From positions 29,906,501-29,970,500 of the forward strand of contig NC_134146.1 of the NCBI RefSeq assembly GCF_033958435.1: 64,000 nucleotides of DNA, written 5' to 3'. The translations under genes were made by a program, and so were the position numbers. Below are positions 46,494 to 58,960 of this stretch, in pieces. Under the pieces are notes generated by a model that ran no database searches, was not told where the DNA came from, and worked only from the letters and a program-made list of their open reading frames with translations. The stretch is from Carettochelys insculpta (Eukaryota > Chordata > Testudines > Carettochelyidae). How positions within the stretch are numbered: the stretch's first letter is position 1; each line of letters opens with the position of its first letter.

Positions 46494-46902
46494 GGCTGTG
46501 TCTACACTTGCCCCCTTATGGTAGGGGAATAATAATGAGGTGCTGTGATGAATATGCAGCAATTCATTATGTTAATTCCTGCCGTGGCAACTTTGAAGTT
46601 TCAAACCTCGAAGCACCAGCAAACGGTGTAGCCATGGGTACTTCAAAGTACCCAGGCAACTTTGAAGTGCCCTTATTCTCAAAAAATTTTTGGAGTAAGG
46701 GCATTTCAAAGTTGTGAGGGTACTTTGAAGTGCCCGTGGCTACACAGCATGCTGGCACTTTGAAGTTTGCAACTTGGAAGTTGCCATGGTGAAAATTAGC
46801 CTAATGAGATGCTGCATATTCATCACAGCACTTCATTATTATTCCTCACTTGGGCTGATTACCATGCCCCCTTCAAAGAAGGGGGCTAGTGTATACACAG
46901 CC
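46494..46902. mobile_element. Full palindromic PIF/Harbinger-type MITE, 409 bp
   Basis: Starts 'ggctgtgtctacacttgcc' and ends 'ctagtgtatacacagcc'. The flanking triplets gaa/caa agree at two of three positions. The arms contain 'aataatgaggtgctg', 'gcaacttcgaag'-type blocks and 'gggtacttcaaag', with the dyad near 46690 around 'tctcaaaaaatttttggag'. Confidence 0.75.
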
Positions 46903-49900
46903 CAAGTGTACTTGAGTATAATGACATTCTCATGTCGATTCTTCTTGGCCATTTAAGATGAGAAGAAAATAATTTTCTGAATGGTTGGGACATGAAAATA
47001 CTGCAGAGACTTCAGCAAAACCATTGTGTAAATATTATTAGCAAAATATTTGTAAAAGAAAAACTAGTAGACTTACTACAAATGGAGAATTATCTCATAT
47101 ATTGCACAGTGACTACACATAGGATGAGTTATTTATTCTCTCCAAACATATCTTAAAAAATAACTATAGTTGAAGCTATCTGTTGGAAAGCTATCGGATG
47201 ACTCAGTGCCTTTTTCTATTTTCTTTATGGTTCTGAGAGACCATAACTTTTCGATATATACTCACTACTTTATTTAAAAACCGTTCCTCCCTTCAGAATA
47301 TAAACAAGGGCTTAATCAATATTTAACACACATTTTTGTTTCCTAAACAAGGTTTGCAGGAAACACAACTATAATGGAAGTTTCCACTATTTGCATGCTA
47401 TTTTGATCCAGCTGGGATGACTCCAGCAATAATAAAAAGCTGTTGTTTGCCCAGAGAAGGGTAGAACAATAAACTTTAGCTAGTAATATAATACATAATT
47501 ATTATACAAAGCAAAATTACAGTGAAAAAACACTAAGCAAGAAAGCAGTCATTATCTCTGCCACAAATGAGATGAAAAACTCCCTATACAATGTATTTAG
47601 ATGCAAATAACCATTCGTATTTTAAGCTTGAATATTTTGTCCATTTATTTGCTTTACCAAAAGTATCTCTTGCATTCTATGGTATTATATTACCTATTGT
47701 GGGGGAGGATTTAAAATAAAAAAATCAAGATTGACAACATTTTTAAAAAATTGATGTGTGGAATGAAGCAGGATCAGGACATTGGAAAAGAAATCCAGAG
47801 TAACTGCACATTTACACCAGTGAGCTGAAAACAGTATTGTCTCAAAACATTCAGCATTTGTAGTATTCCTAACAATGTCGAATTGATTATCCCACTCATA
47901 TTGGAGAGGCTTTTCTTTTGACCAATTAATAGTCAAATTCTGCCTTCAGATTCATACATGAGGCTTCCACTAAAGTCAGTGGAATCTGTGTGTGAAAGGA
48001 GTGCGGGTTTTAATCTAAGCCTAAACAAGGTTTCTTCTCTTTAGGGGTTCCAGCTAAACTGCCTGCATAAAGAAAACATGTTAGTACAGCACAAGAAGAT
48101 GCTTCAAGAAATTAGGAGGCATTACTTTCTATCTACCTTTTCAGCTGATCCCATCACAGGCCAAATCCTGAAAGATTTTCCCACCCGTTCAAACAATCCT
48201 TCCAGAGGAATGAACTCAGAGTAAATAAATAAAGACTTCAGGATTTGGATCAGGACTGTTAATAGTAAAATAACCTTAAGCAAGTTGCCTTAAACTCCCA
48301 ATAAACTGTAAACAAACAGCAAAATGCCAATAATACCTGTGTTATTCCACTTTCTCTTACATTTTCTTCCTGTGGTTTTTCTGCTGTTGGCCCTCCTCTC
48401 AGTTTCACTATTCTATGCAAATTACACATCTGTAACAAAGCTCCATCTCAAGATATTTAATATATAAAAAAATGAAAAATCACAAAAAGACCGATTTGGA
48501 ATGAGTCTCTGGGCAAATATTTGCATCACCAAGGTGAGCTGCAAGACAAGAAGGGGCCATCTGTGCATGTATGTGCATAATAGTTGTTTTATTGTTTACA
48601 CATCTCTGCTGCAAACCACCAACAAAATAACTTAGGCTAGTTGCTTAGGGTGATTGCTGTAATATTTATAGCTAAATAGCTATGCTTGCACGAGATTATT
48701 CATTTTGTTATTTTTCCTGGGTGCACTAATTATTCATTTTCTAAATACCTCTCATCTAGTCAGCTTTTATGATGCCAGCTGTGTGTCTGTTTATTTTATC
48801 TGTAGTTGATTTGCTGCATTGTAGTAAATAACATCCAGTAGTCCAATAACAGATGACTGGAATGTCTGAAGCAATCGAAGAAATATTTTTTTTCTTCAAA
48901 AAATCTACCTACAGCTGAGAGACAGGCATTTTCAGGGGCCCCACAGACATCATCAGGGGCCCCACAGGGGCCCAAACAGTGCCATTATCTCTATCTGCTC
49001 ATTGTGGTATGGAGTTAGAACTTCTAAGGTGCCACCTTAACAAAATCTTGGGAAGAAAACTGGAGCATGAGTTGAAAACCACTGTGTTGTCATGGAAGAC
49101 CAAAAAGGTTCCCTTACGGGCATCATTAAATACTTTCCCAAAGCTTTCAAAACCTGCCTCACCCTCTACGAGGACCTCATTTATAGACTCCAAACCTACT
49201 CTCCATGGCAACATATCACAATTTCACTAAAATACCACTCTAGCCCCCCTTTTTAACTTTTCAAAAATCAGAGTTAAATGTCACATTAGCTTGCACACAC
49301 TAATAATACCATGCAAAATGATACAGCTGGGAGGTTGTGACTAACAGACCCCAGAACCAAAACTCTCAGGAACAACATTCGTAATTGTATATTTTACCAC
49401 CCACTCTCAGAATTCAGGAATGCCGAAACTCGCAAAAATAACATGAAATGAACCCTTTGGGTAAAGACCAAGGGTTAGATGCTGCGCAGTACAGCACTTA
49501 CAAGGCAGAAAGTAAGGGGTGAAGGTGGCTTTACATTGCTCTTGCACCCACCTGAATCTCAGCAGTTTCCCCAGCTGCAGGTCCACGACATACTTTAGAC
49601 AAGCCTGAGTAACCTCCCAAGGCTGTACCACATCTCCATAGTGCTTTGTGCTACAGTGTTACCTACAACACACTCCTGCTCCCAACTCCACTCTGGATGT
49701 GCTGCTTCCAAGCCTGACCCACCAGTGATTGGAGTGGGGTCCTTTAAGGGCAACCTGTATCTATCCTCCTTATTTTCTGCACCAAGGAATTCTTTCCTCA
49801 TGAGAAACAGTGTGTATAGGACTCCTTATGCCACTCCAGCCCCTTTTCTTAGAGAAAAGTAGCCAGAACAGGAATGAACGACTGACTTTAAGCATGGACA

Positions 49901-50855
49901 ATTTCAGGACAAAAACCTAAAGCTGGATGTTTCAGAAGTTATAAGTATGTGTAAACAAGCAACAGATACTGAAAAATTGTTTGGGAGCCTTAAAAATACA
50001 TCATCTGGCTTGAGTACAATATGAAATACATTCCGCAATGTGGTTCAAGCGGCGAGCCAGTAACTCAAGCCAAATAAGCATGGGACACAGCCAGGTTCAA
50101 AGCAATTCCTCTTCCTGTCTGTATTGTTACTAAACCAATTGGCCATTTGGATCAGGACAAACAGCTTCCATGGCCTGGGATGCTTTTTTAGATAGTAAAA
50201 TGAGAAGGGTTGAGGAGTTGCCTGACCATGTTGTAAAGTTCACCTTTGCCTATTGCTTCTATAAATGATTTTCCATATCTGGTGAAAGGTCTGCCGGATG
50301 TCACTGGAACAGGACTTGGTACAAACAAGTCATATTCATGTCATCCCTTCAAATATCCAGTGTTCGTGGCTGCATAGCCAGACTGTAACTAAACACTGTG
50401 CTAAGTCAGCATGTTACAGCTAGTTAGAAAACAAGACATACGACACAGGAAATATCTCCAGTTACTAAACATTTACAGAAGATAAATTAGGAAGAAATAC
50501 ACCACAGGTACATGGCCAGGCTGAAACTGCAGAAAGTTTGGTACTTACACAGCGACACAACATGTCAGATGAAATAAATAGGAAAAATACTCAGTAAATT
50601 GCTTCTTTGTAAACTGATATATTATTGTTTAATATTTCATTCACTATGAGACATGCAAAATCTATCTAAGCCATTACTCCCTTATGTTTGGTATTGGTAT
50701 AAATCAACTAAAATGCCTGTGTACTGATTTAATGTTGTCACTTGTAAGGATGTCATCATGAACCATTGCAACAAAATGCAGCAGAAAACTGTTTGATCTA
50801 TAGCATCTGTTTGGATCTGTGACTCTCTCAACTGAGAGAGAAAGATGGTCAAATG

Positions 50856-51199
50856 CAGTGGTTCCCAACCTGAGCTCCACGGACCCCTGGGAGTATGCAA
50901 GGGTATTGAAGGGGGTCTGTGAAAAAAAAAATAAAAGATAAATAAAAATGAAAAATAAGTTTTAAATAAATTGCAAAGTTACAATTATTATTTTTAAATT
51001 AAATATCTTCCAATGATGTTATTAATTCCTGTCTGAAAATCTATGTTGTGGTTTCCTTTTTTATTTAATGAAGTGCACGTAGCAGCTAAAATTGGCTTTG
51101 ATGGGGATTCGTGAATGGTTTGGGAGGGTGATTGGGGGTCCGCAAATGTTTCGGGGGGTGACTGGGGCTCCGCACTAGTGGAAAGGTTGGGAACCACTG
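50856..51199. mobile_element. hAT MITE, 344 bp, with 8-bp TSD
   Basis: Inverted termini 'cagtggttcccaacct' and 'aggttgggaaccactg' are perfect over 16 bases. The flanking 8-mers 'gtcaaatg' (50848-50855) and 'gtttaatg' (51200-51207) agree at six of eight positions. The centre is A-rich (about 50925-51000). CAGTGGTTCCCAACC is a classic hAT (Charlie-like) end. Confidence 0.85.
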
Positions 51200-52064
51200 G
51201 TTTAATGGACTAAATACAGAACCTGAATCAAATGTCTACATTTTAATTCCAGCTCTGCCACTGTTAGGTTTAATTAGAGATTGTAAAGCTTTCAGGTGAT
51301 GTGAGCTGCTAATCGTTTGTAGAAATTAATATCAATTGCTGGGGAAGGTAAAATTTTACTAGATTCCCTAAACATACTAAAATGTAGCAACAAGCTAATT
51401 TTGGCTCCCTGAATGTCCCGCTGGCCTGGATTTGTTGCATGAATGGCCGATAAAGTTGCTGAGCTGAAATAGAGGTCTCATTTAATTCTCATAAGATTTA
51501 TTTAACAAGACCTAATTTCAAATGGTCCAAGCTCCAGTCGAAGTAGTAAACGTTTTTTTTTGCGCTCTTTCCACCATTGTGGTCAGACTATTACCCGTCT
51601 TTTGTGGCACTATAAACTGCAAATCAAGAGCTAAAAGGCAGAATATGCCATATTACAGCAAGTGAAATAATAAAAAAAAGTCTTTTGCTTATCTATTTCA
51701 CTTAGGCTATTGTTGAACAAAAGTGACGTCCTTAAGCTACACATGCTTATGGGTAAGATACATACTTGACTTGCTGCCCCATTGTCCCATCAGAGGGGCA
51801 TTCAAAGAAAAGTTATCACCTGGCTTTCAACTATAGCTAGTTATATTGTGCCCATGTGCTTGACACTTCAGCAAAGCACAATGGAGCCTAGATTTTTGTG
51901 GCCCCTGCAGTCTGCACTGACTTATCAGCCCTTGCAGACTTAATCTCCCCATCAACCAACAGAACTTTAGAAGGAGAATCAGACCTTTGACCCCCAAACT
52001 CACCTCCTGTAACAGAATTCAGATGGTCACAGCCCAATTTCCTCCTTCCTCTGCATTAGACTCA

Positions 52065-52500
52065 GGCTGTGGCCACACTTGGACAAAATTTTGAAATGGC
52101 CATGCTAACGGCCAAATCGTAGGATGCTAATGTGGTGCTGAAATGAATATTCAGCACCTCATTAGCACGCTGCCAGCCGTGGCACTTCGAGAGTGCGGTG
52201 TTTCACTCATGCATGGCTCGGCTACATGGGTGTCCTTTTTGAAAGGACCCCGCAGACATCAAAATCCCCTTATTCCTATCAGCTGACAAGAATAAGGGCA
52301 TTTTGAAGCCTGCAGGGTCCTTTAGAAAAGGACCCCCATGTATCCAAGCTGCGCGTGAGCGAAACGCAGTACTTTTGAAGTGCTGCAGCCAGCAGGATGC
52401 CAATGAGGTGCTGAATATTCATTTCAGTGCCTCATTAGTATCCTCCGATTTGGCCATTAACATGACTGTTTTGAAATTTTGGCCAAGTGTGGCCACAGCC
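52065..52500. mobile_element. Full palindromic PIF/Harbinger-type MITE, 436 bp, TSD TCA
   Basis: Starts 'ggctgtggccacacttgg' and ends 'ccaagtgtggccacagcc', flanked by 'tca' on both sides (52062-52064, 52501-52503). The arms carry 'ttttgaaatggccat', 'gtgctgaaatgaatattcag', 'tgtccttttt' and 'tcaaaatccccttattc'. The length equals that of 40783-41218 although the sequence is a distinct subfamily. Confidence 0.85.
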
Positions 52501-52979
52501 TCAGTCTCCACAAAAAGAACTACCTAACCTGAGTTTATTGGAATGGCAACTCCCCATCCATCAAAACAGTTAAATGAAGCAGCATCTTCCCATAAACTTA
52601 ACAATATTCCTCACGCGTTCTTATCACATCAGTTTATCCTTTGCAATGCTAGTGATGGACACAACATAGTTTGATAAAACTTGAGTCTGTCAGAAGTACA
52701 CTGGGACAGGCAGTGTACAGAATAAGAGTCTCTGTTGGGTTGAGCCTGCTGAACTGTGCCTTCATCTTGATGGCAGGTCATTTATCAGAGCTTAACGTCT
52801 TCCCTTCTCATTCTGTCCATGTCTGTCAGTCTGCTGTGTGACAGTCTGCAGAACACAGGAGGCACCATGATGTCTCATGTTGCAAATGTATTTTGGGGCA
52901 AAGGAAGATAGTTATTCAGAGAACAAGTGTTTACTTCAGAGATTTTTTGATGAACTACATTTGGGACCTCGCTGTATTA

Positions 52980-53479
52980 AGCTGCAGGCTCCCTGCCACA
53001 TGGCTGGCGGAGTCCTCACTGCGCATGGCTGTGATCGTCCCGTCTTGCATGGCTGGGGGGACCTTGCCATGCGCAGCTGGAGGCCACCCACCGTGCATGG
53101 CTGGAGAGACCTCACTGCACACAGCTGGAGCTGCACTGCCACTTGTGGCTGGTGGGGCCCCCACTGTGCGTGGGTAGCCCCATGCAGCCAGAAGGAGTTG
53201 CTGCCAGAGCCACCACATGTTTCTCCCACCAGGGGTGGGGCACGTACGCCAGTGCTCCCTGTCTGCGTACACGCTCCACCCCTGGTGGGAGGAGCACATG
53301 GACGCTCCAAGGGAGGAGGCAGCTGCTCCTCCAGGCTGTTGCAGTGGTAAGTCCATTAACTTTTGGGGGTGGTTGGGGGTGGATGATTTTACGGACCCCT
53401 GTGGACTTTGGGAACAATGGAGGAATTCATTGTTCCTGAAGTCTGCTAAACCAGGGTCTGTGAAATTGAGGGTTTACTG
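52980..53479. repeat. GC-rich repeat with 31-33 bp degenerate minisatellite and a Tigger-like right end
   Basis: From about 52985 to 53175 variations on 'catggctgggggacctcact' recur every 30-odd bases. The right end 'gggtttactg' followed by TA (53480-53481) resembles a Tigger/pogo terminus, but no matching left terminus was found. The open frames of over 100 codons here, on both strands, are artefacts of GC richness. Confidence 0.45.
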
Positions 53480-53499
53480 TAAATTGAGTCCTATTCTTT

Positions 53500-53930
53500 C
53501 AGCATGGTAGGAGGGAGACAAGGGCCTGAGGGAAGCCTGAGGGGGGGATAGGGCTGGGGGGGAAGGCTGAGGGGAGCTGCACAGCTGCATGAAGAGGAGA
53601 CAGCTCTGCAGCAGGCAGCACCGCTCGGTAAGTTAATCCTGGGTCTGCAGAGTGTGGTTTGGAGCTGCAGGGGGTGTAAGGCTGGGGATGGTTTGGGACT
53701 GCAGGGTGTTTAAGATGGGGGGTGGTTTGGAGCTGTGGGGGGTTTAAGGTGGACCATAGTTTGTGGCTGCAAGGGGTCTAAGGCAGGGGTGGTTTCGGGT
53801 TGTGGGGGGGCTTTAATGTTAGGGGCAGAGGGGTTGTTTGGGGCTAATTTGTGTTCGGTCCCCAGAACATGTAAAAAATAACCATGTGGCCCCAATGAAA
53901 AAAGTTTGGATACCCCGGTCTATACCAACA
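53500..53930 (+). repeat. GC-rich interspersed repeat with tandem 'ggtttggagctgcaggggg'
   Basis: From 53640 to 53790 the phrase 'gggtttaaggtgggggtgg' with 'gtttggagctgcagg' repeats four times at roughly 35-40 bp. It ends near 'agtttggataccccgg'. It resembles the interior of the 4470-5260 repeat read on the other strand. Probably hAT-derived, but neither end is certain. Confidence 0.45.
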
Positions 53931-54183
53931 GAGTCAGTTTCTGTAGCCCTTACTAAGACAAAGTCCATTTGACTTCAGTGGGAGTTCTGCCTGAGTGAGT
54001 GCTGTGTAGGATGAGAGAGGAGACTATAGGATTTACCCTCAGTGGACTAAACTAATCAGGTTATTGTAACATAGATATCACTACTGTGTTTCTGAAAATG
54101 TTTACAGCTGTTATATTCCTTGTATATTCTGTCTGTAATCAGGTTCTGTCACTAATCTAAAAATCCAAATCATTTACCATTAA

Positions 54184-54619
54184 GGCCGTGTCTACACTAG
54201 CCCCAAACTTCGAAATGGCCATGTAAATGGCCATTTTGAAGTTTACTAATGAAGCGCTGAAATATATATTCAGTGCCTCATTAGCATATGGGCGGCCGCG
54301 GAGCTTCGAAATTGATGCGCCGTGCCGCTGCGCGGCTCGTCCTGATGGGGCTCCTTTTCGAAAGGACCCCACCTACTTCGAAGTCCCCTTATTCCCATCT
54401 GCTCACAGGAATAAGGGGACTTCGACGTAGGCGGGGTCCTTTCGAACAGGAGCCCCATTGAGACGAGACGCACGGTGGCGAGCCGCATCAATTTCGAAGT
54501 GCCGCGGCCACCCGCATGCTAATGAAGCGCTGAATATGTATTTCAGTGCTTCATTAGTAAACTTCGAAATGGCCATTTACATGGCCATTTTGAAGTTTGG
54601 GGCTAGTGTAGACATAGCC
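54184..54619. mobile_element. Full palindromic PIF/Harbinger-type MITE, 436 bp
   Basis: Starts 'ggccgtgtctacactagccc' and ends 'ggctagtgtagacatagcc'. The flanking triplets taa/tag agree at two of three positions. Same subfamily as 40783-41218: 'ccaaacttcgaaatggccat', 'tactaatgaagcgctg', 'ctccttttcgaaaggac', 'cttcgaagtccccttattcc', dyad near 54401. The CpG-containing 'ttcgaa' blocks are mostly intact, which suggests a young copy. Confidence 0.85.
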
Positions 54620-55136
54620 TAGCTGTTTGAATTCAGCACATCAATTTTGGTTTTACAGGTTATTGATCTGAAACCAAAGGAAAATGTCGAATAATAACTG
54701 TGAGAGACAGAAAAGCATCTGCACAAGAATGACTATAAAAACTCATTAGAATTTCTGACACATCATGTTTCTATCTAATGGGTTCACTATCCTCAGAACA
54801 CACCATGTCTCCTGACTAGAGAGTACTTCGCAGGTTTCCGGTGTTAATCTCAGCAAGGGTTGTATTTCTTAGTCCTTGCAGATATCAACCAAGTAAGAAG
54901 AGCTTGTGCAGCAGACGGGGCTGGCAGTCACTCCACTAGAAATCTAAAGATGGACTATGACACACATATTACAAAGTGATCAGACATGGTATAGTGCTCT
55001 CCTTGACAAAGCCCTAAACTGTTAGTGAGTTAGGGTATTTAAAACAAAATACAATTCGAATGGCAAGACTTTGGCACAAATGAGGAGCTTGGGAACAGAG
55101 CAGGACAAGAACCAATTCCATGAGGAATAACGCCTA

Positions 55137-55300
55137 CTTCAACCTATTTTGAAATAGGAGCTGTCTAGTGCTCTATTTCAAAATAGGCTCTCTTGTGTGT
55201 AGATGATCTATTTTGAAATAGCTGAGGGCTGTGTAGCAGTGTTATGTAGAAATAAACTATTCCAGAATAGCTCTTCCAGAATAACTTACTTCACAGTAAT
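55137..55300. repeat. MITE-like palindromic fragment
   Basis: 'cctattttgaaataggagct' and 'ctctatttcaaaataggctc' face each other and are followed by 'gtgtgtagatgatctatttt' and 'ctattccagaatag'. It resembles the subfamily at 1-190 and 28762. The termini are not clear. Confidence 0.45.
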
Positions 55301-56098
55301 GCTGCTCTGGAGACTTGCCCTTCATAGCATGATACGCAACTTCGTTATTTGGCCATGCACCTCTATGATGATTGTGAGCCAAAATGCTCTGTCTTTCACT
55401 TAAACACTATCTATTGCAGTCTCATTTGGCTTTGTTACCTACATGAGGATCTTTCTTGTTTTATACAAGTTTTTAAAAGTTATTTAAGAAAACAGCTTCC
55501 GAAACCATAAACAGAAAAGGAGACGTACTGCATCTGGTGCACCCTTCTAATCCTTCTTTAGACATTTGTCTTGCCCTGCCCCTTTCCAATAACCTTTTGT
55601 GGAAGGCTGTTCACTTCTTCACCAATTCTTCAGGACCCAGAACTGTATCACCATTCCTTTGGCTGGCTGGAGTTCACTGCAATGAGCAATTAAGGCACCC
55701 TGAGTGATCTCCATTGCCTTGCCTATCCACCCTAGTGCTACACTTTTGACATGCTGTTTTATATGTAGCTGGCAGTAATGGTGAATGTACAAACTGGGAG
55801 GCTTGTCTGCAAGCAGTGTTCCCAATAAGCTGAGCATTTGGGTGGCCACCCAGGAGAAATTCAAATGCCACTCAGTTTTTTATCTGAGTGCCCGTAGCCT
55901 CCCACAGCCGGCACTGTGTTTCTATTGGTGGTGCACAGCTACACATACCTCAATGCACCTAACAGAATTTATTCCACACGATGGAAAAAAACAGAGGGCA
56001 CATTGGTTGCAAGCACACAAGTTACTGAATAAGACCTCTCATCCATTACTTGGGGCTTGGAAAAAAGAGGAAAAGGTGTTTTTAAAACATTAGTTTAC

Positions 56099-56308
56099 CT
56101 CATCAACATGACCAACAGCTCCATAGATCTTTGCAGTTTGTCCAGTCAGGCTTGGAAAACTCTCACCAATCTCTTTCAGCATTGGAAGAAAACTGGTCAA
56201 GGCTGCAGGATCAAAGCTTGATATTTCTATCAGTATATTTAAGATCATCTCATTATGACTAGGGTCTTTTAAATGACCAATTAAAAAAGGAACACACTCT
56301 TTTAGCAT
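56099..56308 (-). CDS. VEPH1: VEPH1 coding exon b
   Basis: 210 bp, exactly 70 codons in phase 0 at both ends. The translation 'ECVPFLIGHLKDPSHNEMIL', then 'SFLPMLKEIGESFPSLTGQ' and 'IYGAVGHVDE', is close to human VEPH1. The first codons read MLKE where I recall VVQK in human. The acceptor is 'ttttatag' and the donor 'gatgag|gtaaac'. The Met at its start is internal, not an initiation site, because the preceding exon joins in frame. It forms part of the ARM/HEAT-like helical region. Confidence 0.96.
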
Positions 56309-56758
56309 CTATAAAATAAAAAGGAAAATTAATTACAAGCATATTTGTAATGGAGCCAAGAGAGTACTGCATATGATAGTGGTAAAAGAACAATTTGATT
56401 TTGATAATGAACTATACCAATCCATCTTTGTAATATTAAAAATTTTCTACTTGTGATGGTCTTCACATACAGTTCCCGCTGAGGTCAAGGGGAGTTCAGT
56501 TCCACACATGGAAGAAATGTACGTTATTGCTTTAAATTCCATGTGCCTAAATGCAGCATTTAATAGTTAAGGAAATACTTAACTGTTGGAAACCAAAACT
56601 TTCTCCCTTTGATTTGTACTAGAGTGATGCTGCATTTTAACAATAAAAATGATTTGTGAATGAATCTCCCCAGTAATGCACTAAATTAACTATTAGTAGA
56701 ATTCTTGCTTACCCCATGAGAGACTGCCTAAAATCCCAGGTCTAATGGCTGAAACAAA

Positions 56759-57176
56759 GGCTGCTGCTACACTATCACAGTCCCATCGGAGGGGCCATGG
56801 TAATGAGGCAATTCGAAGCAAGCAAATGAGGTGCTGACATGCATATTCAGTGCCTCATTAGCATAATGGCAGCCTCATGAACAAATGTTGAACTTCTGAG
56901 TGACAGTGAAGATGGGGGCCGCTTCGAAATAAGTGCTCAGCTTTGACATTCCCTTACTGCTGCAGAACTAGATTGGAGTAAGGCAATGTTGAAGCGGGGC
57001 ACTTATTTTGAAGCTGCCCACATCTTCACTGACAATCTGAAAATCGATGTTTGTTCATGTGGCCACCATTATGCTAATGAGGCGCTGAATATGCATGTTA
57101 ACGCCTCATTAGCTTGCTTCAAGTTGCTTCATTATCATGGCCCCTCCAAGGGGACCATGGTAGTGTAGCAGCAGCC
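56759..57176. mobile_element. Full palindromic PIF/Harbinger-type MITE, 418 bp, TSD AAA
   Basis: Starts 'ggctgctgctacactatcac' and ends 'tagtgtagcagcagcc', flanked by 'aaa' on both sides (56756-56758, 57177-57179). The arms hold 'cccatcggaggggcc', 'aatgaggcaattcgaagc', 'gcctcattagcataatggc' and 'gaagatgggggccgcttcg'; dyad near 56965. Confidence 0.85.
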
Positions 57177-57875
57177 AAAGATAGGTATAAGAAGCAAGAT
57201 CCTCATCTGGTGTGAAAGCATGTAGCTCTATCAACCTTAGTATAGCTACAGCAATTTACAGCACCTGAGGACCCATTTCTTAAACGTGTGAGCAATCCAA
57301 TAAGCAGTCCACAGTTTGGTCAGCTATCGCTGTGTCAGTACTCCAGCATGTGCATGTTACTGAGTGACTACTAAGTGTCTATCAATATATAGCCAAGGCA
57401 GAGTGGCTGTTGTCATATTTGTGAAGTTTATGTGATCACATGGTACTTTTGTAATGCATTTATGTGATGACGAGTAAATGGTGAGTGGGACTGCATCCCA
57501 TTGTCCCATGAACTCTGTAGAGTCATAGCTCATAATGAGAAAGAAACAATACCCTGTCAACATACTGAAGATGTGTTAACAGTATGAGTTGTTAGCAACA
57601 GTAAATAATACTTAGCACCTTTGTAATGTGGCAAAGTTTCAAAGCAGTAAGAAACATGGAGCAGTTTAAAGATGTCCATGGTCAAGCATACAGACTTGTA
57701 GGCATCTGGGTTTGGTAATAAGCGCATGATCCAAAGTCAGTTTATTGGGAGCCTTTCCACCATCTTCAGTGAACACTAGATCAAGTTTTTAAAGCATATT
57801 TGTATATTCCTTGGTTTAAGCATTCTCTTTTCACAGTGGCTCACCCCATTTTCACCGGGAAGTGCGTGACATATA

Positions 57876-58268
57876 GGCCGTTTCTAGACAGGCCGCTTCC
57901 TTCGGAAGTGGCATGCTAATACAGGGAGTGAAAGATGTTAATGAGGTGTGGATGCAAATTCCCTGCACCTCATTAGCATAACGTCATGTGATTTGGAGTC
58001 CGGAAGACCATTCTTCCAGACTTCAAAATGCCATGTAGAAGCGCAGCCCCAGGGGGGTTCTGGAAGGAAGTCCTTCTTCCAGAGGCCCCCCTGGCAGCCA
58101 CACTTCTACACGGCATTTTGGAGTCCAGAAGAACAGTCTTCTGGACTCCAAATCACATGACATTATGCTAATGAGGCATGGGGAATTTGCATCTGCACCT
58201 CATTAGCATATTTGGCTCCCTGTATTAGCATGCAACTTCCGAAGGAAGTGGCCTGTGTAGAAACAGCC
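57876..58268. mobile_element. Full palindromic PIF/Harbinger-type MITE, 393 bp, TSD ATA
   Basis: Starts 'ggccgtttctagacaggcc' and ends 'tgtgtagaaacagcc', flanked by 'ata' on both sides (57873-57875, 58269-58271). The arms contain 'ttccttcggaagtggcatgc', 'cctcattagcataacgtcat' and 'cagacttcaaaatgccatgt'; the dyad is near 58071 at 'ggaaggaagtccttcttcc'. The arms have diverged from the other subfamilies. Confidence 0.85.
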
Positions 58269-58539
58269 ATAAAGTAATGTAGCACACAGCAAGGACAGTA
58301 TGAATCAGTGAGGAAGGTGTTTTGACCCAAAAGCAATGGTAAAATGGGTCTCATCTGACCACAAAGTATCATGTTCTCAAAAGGACTTAAATTTCTTCTG
58401 TAACTGTATATTTACTATATGGTTTCCTTGGCTACTGCAGGGGTGGTATTAAACAACTGCTGATTTTTATGAAGATTTCTTGCTGTGTGTTCTGTAAAGT
58501 AGCCAGGACTGTACCCAGATCTCATATTCTGTACCTTAT

Positions 58540-58960
58540 GGCTACGTCTACACTAGCCCCAAACTTCCAAATGGCCACGCAAATGGCCGTTTCAAAGTTT
58601 ACTAATGAAGCGCTGAAATGCATATTCAACGCTTCATTAGCATGTGGGTGGCCACGGCACTTCAAAATTGATGCGCCTCGCCGCCGCATGTCTCGTCCCG
58701 ACGGGGCTCCTTTTCGAAAGGACCCCGCCTACTTCGAAGTCCCCTTATTCCCATCAGCTCATGGGAATAAGGGGACTTCGAAGTAGGCGGGGTCCTTTCA
58801 AAAAGGAGCCCCGTTGGGGCGAGCCACGTCAATTTCGAAGTGCCGCGGCTGCCCGCATGCTAATGAAGCGCTGAATATGTATTTCAGCGCTTCATTAGTA
58901 AACTTCGAAATGGCCATTTGCATGGCCATTTTGAAGTTTGGGACTAGTGTAGACACGGCC
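58540..58960. mobile_element. Full palindromic PIF/Harbinger-type MITE, 421 bp
   Basis: Starts 'ggctacgtctacactagccc' and ends 'actagtgtagacacggcc'. The flanking triplets tat/taa agree at two of three positions. Sister of 40783-41218 and 54184-54619 but about 15 bp shorter, the right arm lacking a piece near 58820. The centre 'cttcgaagtccccttattcc' and its complement are perfect around 58757. Confidence 0.85.

Larger units (their letters stand above)
44347..56098 (-). other. VEPH1: VEPH1 intron b-c, 11.8 kb: content
   Basis: Holds MITEs (46494, 52065, 54184, 55137), a Tigger-like element (45623), a hAT MITE (50856), GC-rich repeats (52980-53930) and a MIR-like piece (44735). 46910-50840 is a long stretch with no recognised repeat. 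Within it 48590-48860 is AT-rich with several homeobox-like 'taattattcatttt' words. 51240-51540 is similar. Both are listed as candidates only. Nothing was recognised in 54630-55130 or 55310-56090. Confidence 0.6.

Noticed and set aside
52877..53417. Overlapping frames of 94-157 codons on both strands
   Set aside because: GC-rich degenerate tandem repeat. Frames of similar length in many readings indicate low stop density, not a gene.
56090..56308. Met at the start of exon b as a possible alternative VEPH1 start
   Set aside because: A good acceptor directly precedes it and the previous exon joins in phase, so it is an internal codon. No promoter evidence supports a start.
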